The translations under genes and the position numbers were made by a program. Below are positions 16,309-25,868 of a stretch of 38,495 nucleotides of DNA, in pieces. The stretch's first letter is position 1. Each line of letters begins with the position of its first letter. This DNA comes from an uncultured Mycoplasmatota bacterium. Lineage in GTDB: Bacteria; Bacillota_I; Bacilli_A; RF39; UBA660. Where the stretch lies: contig CANPPW010000013.1 in assembly GCA_947576095.1 (NCBI GenBank), forward strand, positions 1 to 38,495, written 5' to 3'. The notes under the pieces are model-generated. The model was not told the origin of the DNA. It was given only the letters and a program-made list of their open reading frames with translations, and ran no database searches.

Positions 16309-18531
16309 ATGCAAACATATGTAAAAGGAATTTATCGAAGAGCCATTTTTACCTCAGAAAAAGGGTATATTATTGGTATTTTAAAAGTAAAAGAAACAAA
16401 TGATGATGAAATAAAAAGTTTTATAGGAAAAACAATTACTTTTACTGGCTATTTTCATGAACTAACAATAGATGATATGTATGAGTTTATAGGTTCTTCG
16501 ATAGAACATCCAAAGTATGGATTTCAGTTTGCTGTAGAATCTTATGAGAGATTGAAACCCAATGATAAAGAGGGCATTATTTTATTTTTATCTAGTAATT
16601 TATTTAAAGGTGTTGGTGAAAAATTAGCTACTAAAATAGTAGAACATTTAGGAGAGAATACACTAGATAGAATGACAAGTGAGCCTGAGTGTTTAAATTT
16701 AGTACCTGGTTTAACGAAAAAAAAAGCAGATCAGATCTTAAAGACACTTATGAAATATGAAGAAGGAAGTGCTACAATCGTATACCTTACAGATCTTGGT
16801 TTTTCCATGAAAGATGCGCTTTCTATTTATCATACCTATAAAGATCGAACCATTTCTAAAATAGAATATAATATATATGATTTGATAGAAGATGTAGGGG
16901 ATCTTTCTTTTCTAAAAGTGGATACTGTGGCTCATAAACTAGATATAAAAGAGGTAGATGCAAGAAGAATTAAAGCAACGATTTTATATAAAATGAAAGA
17001 ACATACTTATAAATACGGAGATACTTATATGACTAAAGACAGAATTTATGAGGAGGTATGTTCTTATCTTGGTTTTTCTATACTTGAATCAGATTTTGAA
17101 CAATATTTAAAGGAACTATATATAGATGATAAAATTATAATAGATATAGAAGATTACTATTTAAAAAATATCTATGATGCAGAGCGAAATTTAATTTATA
17201 AAATAACAAAATTATTAAAAAAAGATAAAGAAAATTTTTCTAATTTAGAAAAGCTAATTCATAAAGAAGAGAAAATAAATGGAATTACTTATAGTGATAA
17301 TCAGAAAAAAGCGATATGTCAATCGTTAGAAAATCATATTTTTTTAATTACAGGTGGACCAGGTACAGGAAAAACCACTATTATTAAGGCTATTTTAAAT
17401 ATATATATTAAACTTTATGATATAACTGAAGATGACGCATCTTCTATGATCGCCTTACTTGCACCTACAGGGAGAGCTAGCAAAAGAATGGCTGATGGAA
17501 CCCAATTTTCAGCATCTACTATACATAGATTTTTGAAATGGAATAAAGAAAATAATGCTTTTGCTATAAATGAGTTGAATAAATCAAAAAGTAAACTTAT
17601 TATTATTGATGAAATGAGTATGATTGATTTAGAATTAATGGATCATTTATGTAAGGGTATTACCGATGATGTGAAGTTAATTATGGTTGGTGATTTTAAT
17701 CAGCTCCCACCAGTAGGACCTGGGCAAATATTGAAAGACTTGATAGAAAGTCATCAGATAGAAAGAATGGAACTAGATGTTTTATATCGTCAAAAAGAGA
17801 CATCTTATATTCCCTATTTAGCAAAAGAAATAAGAGATAATCAACTAGTTGATTTTAAAAATGGAACAAATGATTATATGTTTCTAAAATGTAGTAGTGA
17901 AATGCTTTTATCTAGTTTAAAAGAAATATGTATGAAAGCAATAAAAAAAGGATATGACTATAAAAGATTACAAATCATGGCCCCTATGTATAAAGGATTT
18001 AATGGAATTGATATGTTAAATATCAATTTACAAGATATTTTTAACCCCCAAGATGATACAAAACAGCAACTTGAGGTGGAGTCTATTTTATATCGGGAGC
18101 AAGATAAAATTCTTCAGCTGGTCAATATGCCAGAAGAGAATGTTTTTAATGGAGACATAGGAACCATTTGTAAAATTATAAAAGCTTCTCATTCGGAAAG
18201 TAAAAAAAACGAGATTTATGTTGACTTTGATGGTAATATTGTAAAATATACACCAAAGGATTTTTATAAAATAAAACATGGTTTTGTGATGAGTATTCAT
18301 AAATCGCAAGGAAGTGAATTTGATTTTGTAATTCTCCCTGTTTCTCATACTTATAGACGAATGTTATACCGAAAGTTAATTTATACAGCAGTGACAAGAG
18401 CTAAGAAGAAATTAATCATTATAGGAGAAGAAGATGCTTTTATTTATAGTGTATCCAATAATAATGAATATATACGAAAAACAAAATTTTGTGAAAAATT
18501 GTCTCAAATATGTATAGATGACATAAAATAG
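16309..18531 (+). CDS. recD2: RecD2-type DNA helicase
   Basis: A 5'-3' superfamily 1B helicase acting in DNA repair without RecBC. Residues 1-80 form an OB-like N-terminal domain (GIYRRAIFTSEKGYIIGILKV). Residues about 85-240 hold helix-hairpin-helix repeats (LFKGVGEKLATKIVEHLGE, LVPGLTKKKADQILK). The Walker A motif GGPGTGKTT is at about 349-357, IIIDEMSMID (Walker B) follows, then VGDFNQLPPVGPGQIL. LDVLYRQKE carries motif IV-type residues, and SIHKSQGSEFDFVILP plus YTAVTRAKKKLIIIG near the end are motifs V and VI. The 740-residue length is normal for RecD2. The leader is very short. Downstream genes are separated by only 59 bases and may be read through. Confidence 0.93.
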   Translation: MQTYVKGIYRRAIFTSEKGYIIGILKVKETNDDEIKSFIGKTITFTGYFHELTIDDMYEFIGSSIEHPKYGFQFAVESYERLKPNDKEGIILFLSSNLFKGVGEKLATKIVEHLGENTLDRMTSEPECLNLVPGLTKKKADQILKTLMKYEEGSATIVYLTDLGFSMKDALSIYHTYKDRTISKIEYNIYDLIEDVGDLSFLKVDTVAHKLDIKEVDARRIKATILYKMKEHTYKYGDTYMTKDRIYEEVCSYLGFSILESDFEQYLKELYIDDKIIIDIEDYYLKNIYDAERNLIYKITKLLKKDKENFSNLEKLIHKEEKINGITYSDNQKKAICQSLENHIFLITGGPGTGKTTIIKAILNIYIKLYDITEDDASSMIALLAPTGRASKRMADGTQFSASTIHRFLKWNKENNAFAINELNKSKSKLIIIDEMSMIDLELMDHLCKGITDDVKLIMVGDFNQLPPVGPGQILKDLIESHQIERMELDVLYRQKETSYIPYLAKEIRDNQLVDFKNGTNDYMFLKCSSEMLLSSLKEICMKAIKKGYDYKRLQIMAPMYKGFNGIDMLNINLQDIFNPQDDTKQQLEVESILYREQDKILQLVNMPEENVFNGDIGTICKIIKASHSESKKNEIYVDFDGNIVKYTPKDFYKIKHGFVMSIHKSQGSEFDFVILPVSHTYRRMLYRKLIYTAVTRAKKKLIIIGEEDAFIYSVSNNNEYIRKTKFCEKLSQICIDDIK

Positions 18532-18590
18532 GATACACTAGGAATGTATGTATAACATACGATCATATTTTTCTTTAGCGAGGTGAGATA

Positions 18591-18743
18591 ATGAAATTAG
18601 GAAAAAGTGCCTTATTTATGGCATTAGGTGCAGGTGCCGTTTTAGCGTACCAAAAATATAGTGAGCCAGTTATGCATGAGGCAAAAGTGGCCGCTAACAA
18701 AGTTTTAAAGAAAACAGATAAAAAGCTAGAAGATATGATGTAA
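18591..18743 (+). CDS. Small YtxH-like membrane protein, 50 aa
   Basis: A 50-residue protein encoded with a clear GAGGTGAG site before ATG 18591. It reads MKLGKSALFMALGAGAVLAY (one membrane segment), then a short amphipathic, Lys-rich helix ending KKTDKKLEDMM. This layout is seen in small YtxH-like envelope proteins whose role is unknown. It lies 59 bases after recD2 and its stop codon abuts the terminator at 18745. A small palindrome (GTATG/CATAC around TATAA, in the 18545-18560 stretch) lies between recD2 and this gene. Confidence 0.65.
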   Translation: MKLGKSALFMALGAGAVLAYQKYSEPVMHEAKVAANKVLKKTDKKLEDMM

Positions 18744-18744
18744 A

Positions 18745-18771
18745 AAAAGCCCCCATATGAGAGGGGCTTTT
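18745..18771 (+). terminator. GC-rich terminator
   Basis: AAAAGCCCC (18745-18753) and GGGGCTTTT (18763-18771) pair perfectly. It is the most GC-rich stem in the neighbourhood and separates the small membrane protein from the sirA-like gene. Confidence 0.85.
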
Positions 18772-18816
18772 GATTAAAATAATAAAAAACATACCATAAT
18801 AGAAATGGTGATGTGA

Positions 18817-19224
18817 ATGAGAATATATCATTTATTTATTATAAAAAGTGAATTTTATTCATCTTATGTAAATAATCCAATCTCTCTTTATAAAACATTA
18901 GAAAATTTATATAAATTTTCTATGAAAGATTATCGTTTTGGAATTTCTTTGTATCACCAACTTTGTGAGTTACATAAAATAGATATATTAGAGAATTATT
19001 GTGTAAAAAAGAATTTTCCTAAAAGAAAAAACAGGTATTTACTTACTCAATCATTTGAAAAAGAAAAAACAATTTTAGAAATTAGACCCTCTGTTTTAGT
19101 TGTGTATAGCAATAGGAATATTCCATCTATCTTTAACATATTACATTATTATAGTTCCTATATTTTTGTATGCGATTTTAAAAATAAAGATTATTTTTGG
19201 TTATCAAATCAATATAAAAAGTAA
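18817..19224 (+). CDS. sirA: SirA-like sporulation inhibitor of replication
   Basis: A 135-residue protein whose N-terminus MRIYHLFIIKSEFYSSYVNNPISLYKTLENLY fits the SirA family opening (R.YYIYLI..EFA.HYFG...LF.LF.EY). In Bacillus, SirA binds DnaA early in sporulation and stops new rounds of replication. The strongest support is position: the next gene is yneF-like, and sirA (yneE) and yneF are neighbours in B. subtilis as I recall. Residues 45-100 diverge and the protein is slightly shorter than the Bacillus one. If correct, it implies that this lineage sporulates or recently did. The start at 18817 is supported by a weak GGTGATGTG site. Confidence 0.6.
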   Translation: MRIYHLFIIKSEFYSSYVNNPISLYKTLENLYKFSMKDYRFGISLYHQLCELHKIDILENYCVKKNFPKRKNRYLLTQSFEKEKTILEIRPSVLVVYSNRNIPSIFNILHYYSSYIFVCDFKNKDYFWLSNQYKK

Positions 19225-19293
19225 TAATCTTTTCTGGAACACTTGAAAAAATAGGTGAAATTTAGTACTATGTATATAGAGGGGAATGATAAA

Positions 19294-19512
19294 ATGGGTG
19301 CATTTTTATTAGATTTATTAAAGATACTTGCAGGTTTTATTGGAGGTGCAATTATTGGCTTTTTTGTAGCCCGTAATTATATGAAAAAATATATGAAGAA
19401 AAATCCTCCTATTAATGAGCAAATGATTAAGGCTATGATGAGCCAAATGGGAAGAACACCAAGTCAGAAACAAGTAAACCAAATGATGAAAACAATGCAA
19501 AAAAATATGTAA
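19294..19512 (+). CDS. yneF: YneF / UPF0154 small membrane protein
   Basis: A 72-residue protein from ATG 19294 after GAGGGGAATGAT. The upstream in-frame start at 19255 has no site. One N-terminal membrane segment (LLDLLKILAGFIGGAIIGFFVARNY cut by the membrane edge at about residue 26) is followed by the conserved UPF0154 tail: KKNPPINEQMIKAMMSQMGRTPSQKQVNQMMKTM. The family is conserved in Bacilli and Mollicutes and has no known function. It follows the SirA-like gene, as in Bacillus. Its coding end overlaps the stem of the terminator at 19491. Confidence 0.9.
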   Translation: MGAFLLDLLKILAGFIGGAIIGFFVARNYMKKYMKKNPPINEQMIKAMMSQMGRTPSQKQVNQMMKTMQKNM

Positions 19513-19525
19513 GCATTGTTTTTTT
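19491..19525 (+). terminator. Terminator overlapping the end of yneF
   Basis: AACAATGC (19491-19498) pairs with GCATTGTT (19513-19520), followed by T residues. The 5' arm lies within the last codons of yneF. Confidence 0.7.
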
Positions 19526-19575
19526 GCATTTTTAATAGTATCATGATAAAATAAAATAAAAATGAGGTGGCTAAG

Positions 19576-22167
19576 TTGGGAGAGTATGACCAGTTTATCA
19601 GTGAAATCTTAAAAAAACCAGAACTTTTAGAAAAAAAAGAAAATTTTGAAAAAATCTTTTTGGTGCCTTTTCATAAAGCAAGTCTTTTATTTGCACGTCT
19701 TCCTAAATCTATTTTTAGTAATATGGTCAAACATACTGAGATTTTGGAGTCCACAAATGAAATGTTTTTTAAATCTTTTTTCTTAAACTGTAAGATAGAA
19801 GACCAGAAGTATATATTAGATAATGATATTTTACTTTATAAAATTGTATGTTCCAAACCCAATACTAATAAAAAATATATTTATGATTTGGTAGATTCCT
19901 CTATTAAAGTAGATTTAATTTCCCGCTTTTGTAAAACGGAGCAAATCGAAAAGGGGTTTACGAAAAAATTGATAGATAGACTTTCTATGGATGAATTTAT
20001 ACAAAATCTCCCTTTATTAAAATCTATTTTAAAATCGTATTATAAACTATCTATATCTGAAGATAAGGATACAATTTTAGATAAAATTCAAGAAAAATAT
20101 GGAATTTTAAGAGAAGAGGCTATAAAGTTTTATACACTTGCTAAATCAGGGCAAAGAGAACTTTTGATGTTAGAAAAAATCGCTGATAAAGAAACATTTG
20201 TTATATATAGCCGTTTTGGTCTTTTGTTAAAAGTTTCTTTAGAAAATGGAACATTTATATTCGAAGAGGAAGTAACTTATGCAGAAACTCTCATTTGTCA
20301 TATTGAGGTTAAACCCATATTACGTCTTTTTCAGATGATTATAAAAAAAGAAGAGAAAATATCATATGAAAAAGCTTTTGTTTTATCCATTCAATTATAT
20401 AGTCTTGTAGGTTTTGATGATGCCAAAAAAATTTTGGATGATAAATTTACCTATGTAACAGATGCATCCCTTAAACGTGCTGCTGAATTGAACTTTATTT
20501 GTGAGCGAAGAAAATATAGACTTTCTCATCCTGATGAATTTTATCATCATAAGATTCAAAATAGAATAAAAGAGGGTATCCAAAAGAAGGATATATCCGT
20601 CTTTAAAAGCTTCACAGCTTTTAAAGACTCTTCTTATATAAAAAACTTTATATCCTCTTTAGAACATAAGATAATGCACGTAAAAGAAGAGATGCAAGAG
20701 AAAACTTTATGTGATATTTTATCAGCGGAGATTGGTAAAAGAGAATGTCTTTTAAAACTGGAATTTACTAAACAATATATAAAAAACTATAGAAAACTAT
20801 ATCCTAGAAAAAGAGATGCACTTAGTTTTGAAGAATTATATCAGATGTTTTCTCATATTTCTTCCAATCTCTTTCAGTTTGATAGAGCAGGTAAGAGTGT
20901 GGTAGACGAACAATTAAGTACCTTTTTGCTTGGAAATAAAAAGGTAGACAATGATTGTTTGTTAAGGCTTTTGTTTAATCATATTGATGTAGGAATGAAC
21001 CAATCGATTGATCAGGTGCTAAATCATTTTTCGCTTATAAAAAATATTGTACAAAAATCAAATGGCAATCTATCTTTACATTCTCTTTTGGATGTACAAA
21101 ATATATGTAGTGCCGTTTTGTATCATTTAGAACCAGATGAAAAAGATTTATCTTTGGATACTATATCCAAAATACTTAAATCACATAAACATTGTACAGA
21201 GCCTAAAGAACAAATTTTTAAACGAGCAAGAGAATTACACCGAAAACAGAAAGGAAAGGTTTGTAGTACAATTCCATCTACAAGTGGGAGTATAGAAGGC
21301 GAAGTAGAGTATTGTGTACTTCCTTTTGATAGTGATAAGATTATAACCGCAGGAATTGATACGGGAAGTTGTTTGAAAGTAGGAGGCAAGGGGGAAGACT
21401 TTTTAACTTATATTGCTACAAGCTGGCATTCACTGATTGTATCTTTATATGATCAAAGGGAACAAAAAGTATATGTTTGCCCTTTTATTCGAAATGGAAA
21501 TGGGTTATATGGAAATGGAATAGATCCTAAGCCGCCTGAAGCAAGATTTCCTTATCTATTAAAAGCATTGCAGCAATGTACTTTAGAGATGATCAGAAAA
21601 ACGGATGAATCTGAACCCCTATCTTTTGCGACGATAACAGATTTGAATATCGAAGAGCAAATAAAGTCCTTTTCGCTTCCTACTATGAAAATAGATACAT
21701 ATTTACCTATTGAATCTACCTTTTATTCTGATTATCATAAAGAAAATAAACAAACTTATGTACTTGCAACAAAAGAAGAGGCTATCAAACCTTTATACTA
21801 TGTTCCATCCATACTATACTATCAAAAGAGAGAAGATATTTATACATATATATATGGACAAAGTGCAGATCATCTTACCGATCAGATCAACAGTATTGCT
21901 TATGCACAGATATCTTATTTAAATGTATCAGAGCAAGAACAAATGAGAAGGAAACGTAATTTTGTTCCTTTAGATGTTACCCAATTTTCTTACATTATGG
22001 GAAATAAGGATTGGTTTATTGCAGTTGATTTTGAAAATAATATATTACTTAAGTTATTACCAAATGACAAAAGAGCACAGATTGAGTGTATGCAAGCATT
22101 AGATATGATTCATAAAAAAATACTAGAAGAAAAGGAGCTGCATTGTGGAAATAAAAGGTATTGTTAA
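19576..22167 (+). CDS. Large unassigned protein, 863 aa
   Basis: A long soluble protein starting at TTG 19576, chosen because GAGGTGG ends 6 bases upstream; GTG 19567 would sit inside that site. No signal peptide or membrane segment. The first 560 residues are alpha-helical and repetitive in feel, with many Leu/Lys/Phe helices, as in HEAT-like scaffolds. A compact C-terminal part follows. Around residues 590-665 lies a conserved-looking block: AGIDTGSCLKVGGKGEDF, then VYVCPFIRNGNGLYGNGIDPKPP and CTLEMIRK. Its Cys, Gly and Asn pattern looks enzymatic or metal-binding, but I cannot place it in a family. The final 180 residues are mixed alpha/beta. It overlaps the following OB-fold gene, so the two are probably made together. 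Confidence 0.8.
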   Translation: MGEYDQFISEILKKPELLEKKENFEKIFLVPFHKASLLFARLPKSIFSNMVKHTEILESTNEMFFKSFFLNCKIEDQKYILDNDILLYKIVCSKPNTNKKYIYDLVDSSIKVDLISRFCKTEQIEKGFTKKLIDRLSMDEFIQNLPLLKSILKSYYKLSISEDKDTILDKIQEKYGILREEAIKFYTLAKSGQRELLMLEKIADKETFVIYSRFGLLLKVSLENGTFIFEEEVTYAETLICHIEVKPILRLFQMIIKKEEKISYEKAFVLSIQLYSLVGFDDAKKILDDKFTYVTDASLKRAAELNFICERRKYRLSHPDEFYHHKIQNRIKEGIQKKDISVFKSFTAFKDSSYIKNFISSLEHKIMHVKEEMQEKTLCDILSAEIGKRECLLKLEFTKQYIKNYRKLYPRKRDALSFEELYQMFSHISSNLFQFDRAGKSVVDEQLSTFLLGNKKVDNDCLLRLLFNHIDVGMNQSIDQVLNHFSLIKNIVQKSNGNLSLHSLLDVQNICSAVLYHLEPDEKDLSLDTISKILKSHKHCTEPKEQIFKRARELHRKQKGKVCSTIPSTSGSIEGEVEYCVLPFDSDKIITAGIDTGSCLKVGGKGEDFLTYIATSWHSLIVSLYDQREQKVYVCPFIRNGNGLYGNGIDPKPPEARFPYLLKALQQCTLEMIRKTDESEPLSFATITDLNIEEQIKSFSLPTMKIDTYLPIESTFYSDYHKENKQTYVLATKEEAIKPLYYVPSILYYQKREDIYTYIYGQSADHLTDQINSIAYAQISYLNVSEQEQMRRKRNFVPLDVTQFSYIMGNKDWFIAVDFENNILLKLLPNDKRAQIECMQALDMIHKKILEEKELHCGNKRYC

Positions 22168-22363
22168 AGAAATTGATATATCGGGAGGATTTATCATAGG
22201 ATCAGATCGGAATGAATATGTATTTAATCATCTTGACATTTTAGGTTCAATTCCCTTAAAAAAAGGAGATATTGTCTTATTTAAAGCCAACCAAACATAT
22301 GATGTCAAAAAAACAATCCATTACGCAACACTAATTACAAAAGAAAAAGAGAAAAATATTTGA
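22145..22363 (+). CDS. Small OB-fold / cold-shock-like protein, 72 aa
   Basis: A 72-residue protein from GTG 22145, overlapping the end of the 863-residue gene by 23 bases, with AAAAGGAG upstream inside that gene. The sequence EIKGIVKEIDISGGFIIGSDRNEYVFNHLDILGSIPLKKGDIVLFKAN has the spacing of a cold-shock or S1-like beta barrel: G.VK....GFI.....EYVF.......L..GD.V.F. Classical cold-shock proteins carry aromatic RNP motifs (KGFGFI, VFVHF) that are only partly kept, so nucleic-acid binding is plausible but unproven. Coupling to the large gene suggests a shared role. Confidence 0.6.
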   Translation: MEIKGIVKEIDISGGFIIGSDRNEYVFNHLDILGSIPLKKGDIVLFKANQTYDVKKTIHYATLITKEKEKNI

Positions 22364-22410
22364 TTGTTTTTTTGTATAATTATAGTAAATAAAAAAAGAT
22401 TTCATTATCT

Positions 22411-22482
22411 ACTGTTCCTCAAGAGGGAGGTTTCGTTATTTAAGGATTGTAATCTATCTTTTATAGAGAACAGTCCTTTTTT
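22411..22482 (+). ncRNA. Structured RNA candidate with terminal stem and T tract
   Basis: ACTGTTC (22411-22417) pairs with GAACAGT (22468-22474), closing a loop that holds two smaller hairpin options: CCTC/GAGG around 22417-22430 and GATT/AATC at 22445-22454. The closing stem is followed by CC and six T residues. The arrangement (long-range stem, internal hairpins, T tract) is that of a small RNA or a riboswitch-type leader. I do not recognise the family and see no strong promoter, only a TATAAT at 22375. Confidence 0.35.
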
Positions 22483-22513
22483 AATTTTATTAGAAGTATA
22501 ATATCATTAGCAT

Positions 22514-22615
22514 GTCCATTTATTATCTCAAATTGGCTTATAGTGATTTGTAGATGGACTTAATAAAACTTTAATAAATGTATAAAGTTTTATTGGTATT
22601 TTGTACCATTTTTTT
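22514..22615 (+). promoter_or_regulatory. Structured leader/attenuator before the amidotransferase gene
   Basis: Three consecutive hairpins fill this stretch. GTCCATTTAT (22514-22523) pairs with GTAGATGGAC (22550-22559, three G-U pairs). AATAAAACTTT (22562-22572) pairs perfectly with AAAGTTTTATT (22584-22594). TGGTA (22594-22598) pairs with TACCA (22604-22608) before seven T residues. The last is a plausible intrinsic terminator only 35 bases before the start codon at 22650, so transcription of the amidotransferase-murF pair may be attenuated. The ligand or signal is unknown, and the stretch could also be the tail of a separate small RNA. Confidence 0.45.
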
Positions 22616-22649
22616 CCTTAGACATATAATTTTATAAGGAGGGAATGAT

Positions 22650-23294
22650 ATGAAACCTATTATAGGAATTATTCTAAGACCTATGCAAAATAAATCAAAT
22701 AGAGATGTGGAGGCTATATATAATAGTGTCAAAGAAGCCGTTATTCAAAAAGGAGGAATTCCCCTTGGAATCATTTTATATCATAAGGGGAAGCCAACAC
22801 AAGAAAATATAGCAGATTTAAAAATCTTATTATCTTTTTGTAATGGAATTTTATTACAAGGAGGAGAGGACTTTTATCCAATTGATATATGGATCGCAAA
22901 CTATGCTTATGAAAAAGATATACCTGTATTGGGAATTTGTTTAGGAATGCAAATTATGTCTTGTGCACAAAATGGTATTATGAAAGAGATCAAAGATGCA
23001 TCTCATCAGCAGATAGGATATGATTATGTTCATAGTGTTCATATAGACAAAGAATCTCTATTATATAAAATTATCAAAGAAGAAGATATTTTTGTAAATA
23101 GTAGACATCACTCTTTTATAGAAAATACCACACTTGATAAGGTAGGATATGCGAAGGATGGAGTATTAGAAGCTGTGGAAGATCCAGATAAACGTTTTTT
23201 TTTAGGAGTACAGTGGCACCCTGAGGATATGATTACATATGATAAGGTAGCAAATCTTTTGCTAGAAGCTTTTATAGAAAAATGTAGGGAGTGA
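22650..23294 (+). CDS. Class I glutamine amidotransferase-like hydrolase (peptidase C26)
   Basis: A 214-residue protein of the gamma-glutamyl-gamma-aminobutyrate hydrolase/PuuD type. IIGIILRPM opens the fold. GILLQGGEDFYP carries the family's GG motif, GICLGMQIM near residue 100 contains the nucleophilic cysteine, and GVQWHPEDM near 190 holds the His-Glu pair, so the triad is complete. Such enzymes hydrolyse gamma-glutamyl amides. The exact substrate is not shown. It starts at ATG 22650 after AAGGAGGG and overlaps murF by 4 bases counting a GTG start, or is 5 bases away from the preferred TTG. Proximity to murF suggests a cell-wall or glutamate-related substrate, which is inference only. Confidence 0.82.
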   Translation: MKPIIGIILRPMQNKSNRDVEAIYNSVKEAVIQKGGIPLGIILYHKGKPTQENIADLKILLSFCNGILLQGGEDFYPIDIWIANYAYEKDIPVLGICLGMQIMSCAQNGIMKEIKDASHQQIGYDYVHSVHIDKESLLYKIIKEEDIFVNSRHHSFIENTTLDKVGYAKDGVLEAVEDPDKRFFLGVQWHPEDMITYDKVANLLLEAFIEKCRE

Positions 23295-23299
23295 TATTT

Positions 23300-24619
23300 T
23301 TGACTGCGAAAGAGTTACAAAATATTGTAAAAGGAGAGTTGCTAAGTGGGAATTCTTCTTTAAAAATTAAAGGATTTTCTGTAGATACGAGAGTACTTCA
23401 AAAAAATGAAGCATTTGTCGCACTATCTAGTCATCAAAGTGATGGACACGCTTATATAAAAGAAGCCATTTTAAAAAAAGCATCCTGTATCATAGTGACT
23501 AAAGATGTAGATATAAAGACAAAAATTCCGATTATTAAGGTCGCATCCACATATGAAGCTTTATTTGATATTGGAAAATATTATAGAAAAAAATATCCAA
23601 TTTTATATATTGGTATCACTGGTTCTAATGGAAAAACGACAACAAAGGAGCTGCTTTATACAATTTTATCTAAAAAATATCATATTTTAAAGACAGAAAA
23701 AAATTATAATAATCATATAGGAATTCCTCTTACCTTATCCCATCTTTCTGATGTGCATGAGATCGCACTAATTGAAATGGGAATGAATCACCAGGGGGAA
23801 ATTGAAAAACTCTCCCAGCTTGTAGAACCTCATATTGGCATTATTACCAACATTGGCGTATCTCATATTGGTAACTTAGGTTCTCAAAAAAATATTTATA
23901 AGGCCAAATTAGAAATTACCAAAAATCTTTCTGATGGTATCTTACTGGTTAATGGGGACGATAAATATTTAAAAAAAGTAAAAAGTACTAAAAAATATGA
24001 TGTAATTCACTGTGGATGCCATAGTAGTTATCATCTAAAACCATACCATGTCAAATCTACGATGGAAAATCTTACTTTTTCTCTAAATTATAGGGAAAGA
24101 GTATATACAGTAAAAGTCCCTGTTTTAGGAAGTCATTTTCTAGCAGATATAATGCTCGCCATTGAAACAAGTTTACTACTAGGTTTTACAATGGAAGAAA
24201 TTCTTTTAGCTATAAAGGAATATAAACCATCAGATAAAAGAATGAAAATGATAGAAAAAAATAATTATAAAATAATAGATGACTGTTATAATGCTAGTTA
24301 TGATTCTTTTAAGGGATTTATTCATATAGTAAAAGGATTAAAAGAAGATAAGATCATTGTTGTAGGAGATATGCTTGAACTTGGAAAATATAGTAAAAAA
24401 TATCATTTAAAACTAAAAAAACAATTAAAGAAAATCAAAAATTGTCAAATTTTATTGATTGGAGACGAAACTAAGTATATAAAAGGAAAAAATATGATTC
24501 ATTTTGAAAAGAACGAAGATGTGATTTCCTTTTTAAAAAAACAAAATCTTTCTCATCATGTGATTGCTTTTAAAGCCTCTAGAGCCATGCACTTAGAAGA
24601 TATTATAAACAGTTTATAA
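23300..24619 (+). CDS. murF: MurF, UDP-MurNAc-tripeptide D-Ala-D-Ala ligase
   Basis: It adds the D-Ala-D-Ala dipeptide to the UDP-MurNAc tripeptide in the cytoplasm, the last soluble step of the peptidoglycan precursor. TTG 23300 is preferred because the AGGGAG site sits 9 bases upstream. GTG 23291 would overlap it. The three Mur domains are present: N-terminal substrate domain (LSGNSSLKIKGFSVDTR), central ATPase with ITGSNGKTTTKE near residue 110, and ALIEMGMNHQGEI. The C-terminal domain includes IIDDCYNASYDSFKGFI and VVGDMLELG. About 439 residues, normal for MurF. It follows the C26 amidotransferase gene without a gap. Confidence 0.93.
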   Translation: MTAKELQNIVKGELLSGNSSLKIKGFSVDTRVLQKNEAFVALSSHQSDGHAYIKEAILKKASCIIVTKDVDIKTKIPIIKVASTYEALFDIGKYYRKKYPILYIGITGSNGKTTTKELLYTILSKKYHILKTEKNYNNHIGIPLTLSHLSDVHEIALIEMGMNHQGEIEKLSQLVEPHIGIITNIGVSHIGNLGSQKNIYKAKLEITKNLSDGILLVNGDDKYLKKVKSTKKYDVIHCGCHSSYHLKPYHVKSTMENLTFSLNYRERVYTVKVPVLGSHFLADIMLAIETSLLLGFTMEEILLAIKEYKPSDKRMKMIEKNNYKIIDDCYNASYDSFKGFIHIVKGLKEDKIIVVGDMLELGKYSKKYHLKLKKQLKKIKNCQILLIGDETKYIKGKNMIHFEKNEDVISFLKKQNLSHHVIAFKASRAMHLEDIINSL

Positions 24620-24651
24620 TATAAATGAGAATCTATTCTTTCCTATTTTGA

Positions 24652-25818
<1,167 letters not shown>

Positions 25819-25833
25819 AAATGGAAGAAAAAG

Positions 25834-25868
25834 AAAAGTCCAATTTAGTTCGTATTGGACTTTTTTTT
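25834..25868. terminator. Terminator between tgt and the TIGR04086 gene
   Basis: AAAAGTCCAAT (25834-25844) pairs with ATTGGACTTTT (25854-25864), followed by more T residues on the plus strand. The stop codon of the minus-strand gene lies in the loop and A residues flank the stem on the left, so it can end both convergent genes. Confidence 0.85.

Noticed and set aside
21710-21922. Plus-strand frame of 70 codons inside the 863-residue gene
   Set aside because: It lies in an alternative frame without a ribosome binding site and has low-complexity sequence.
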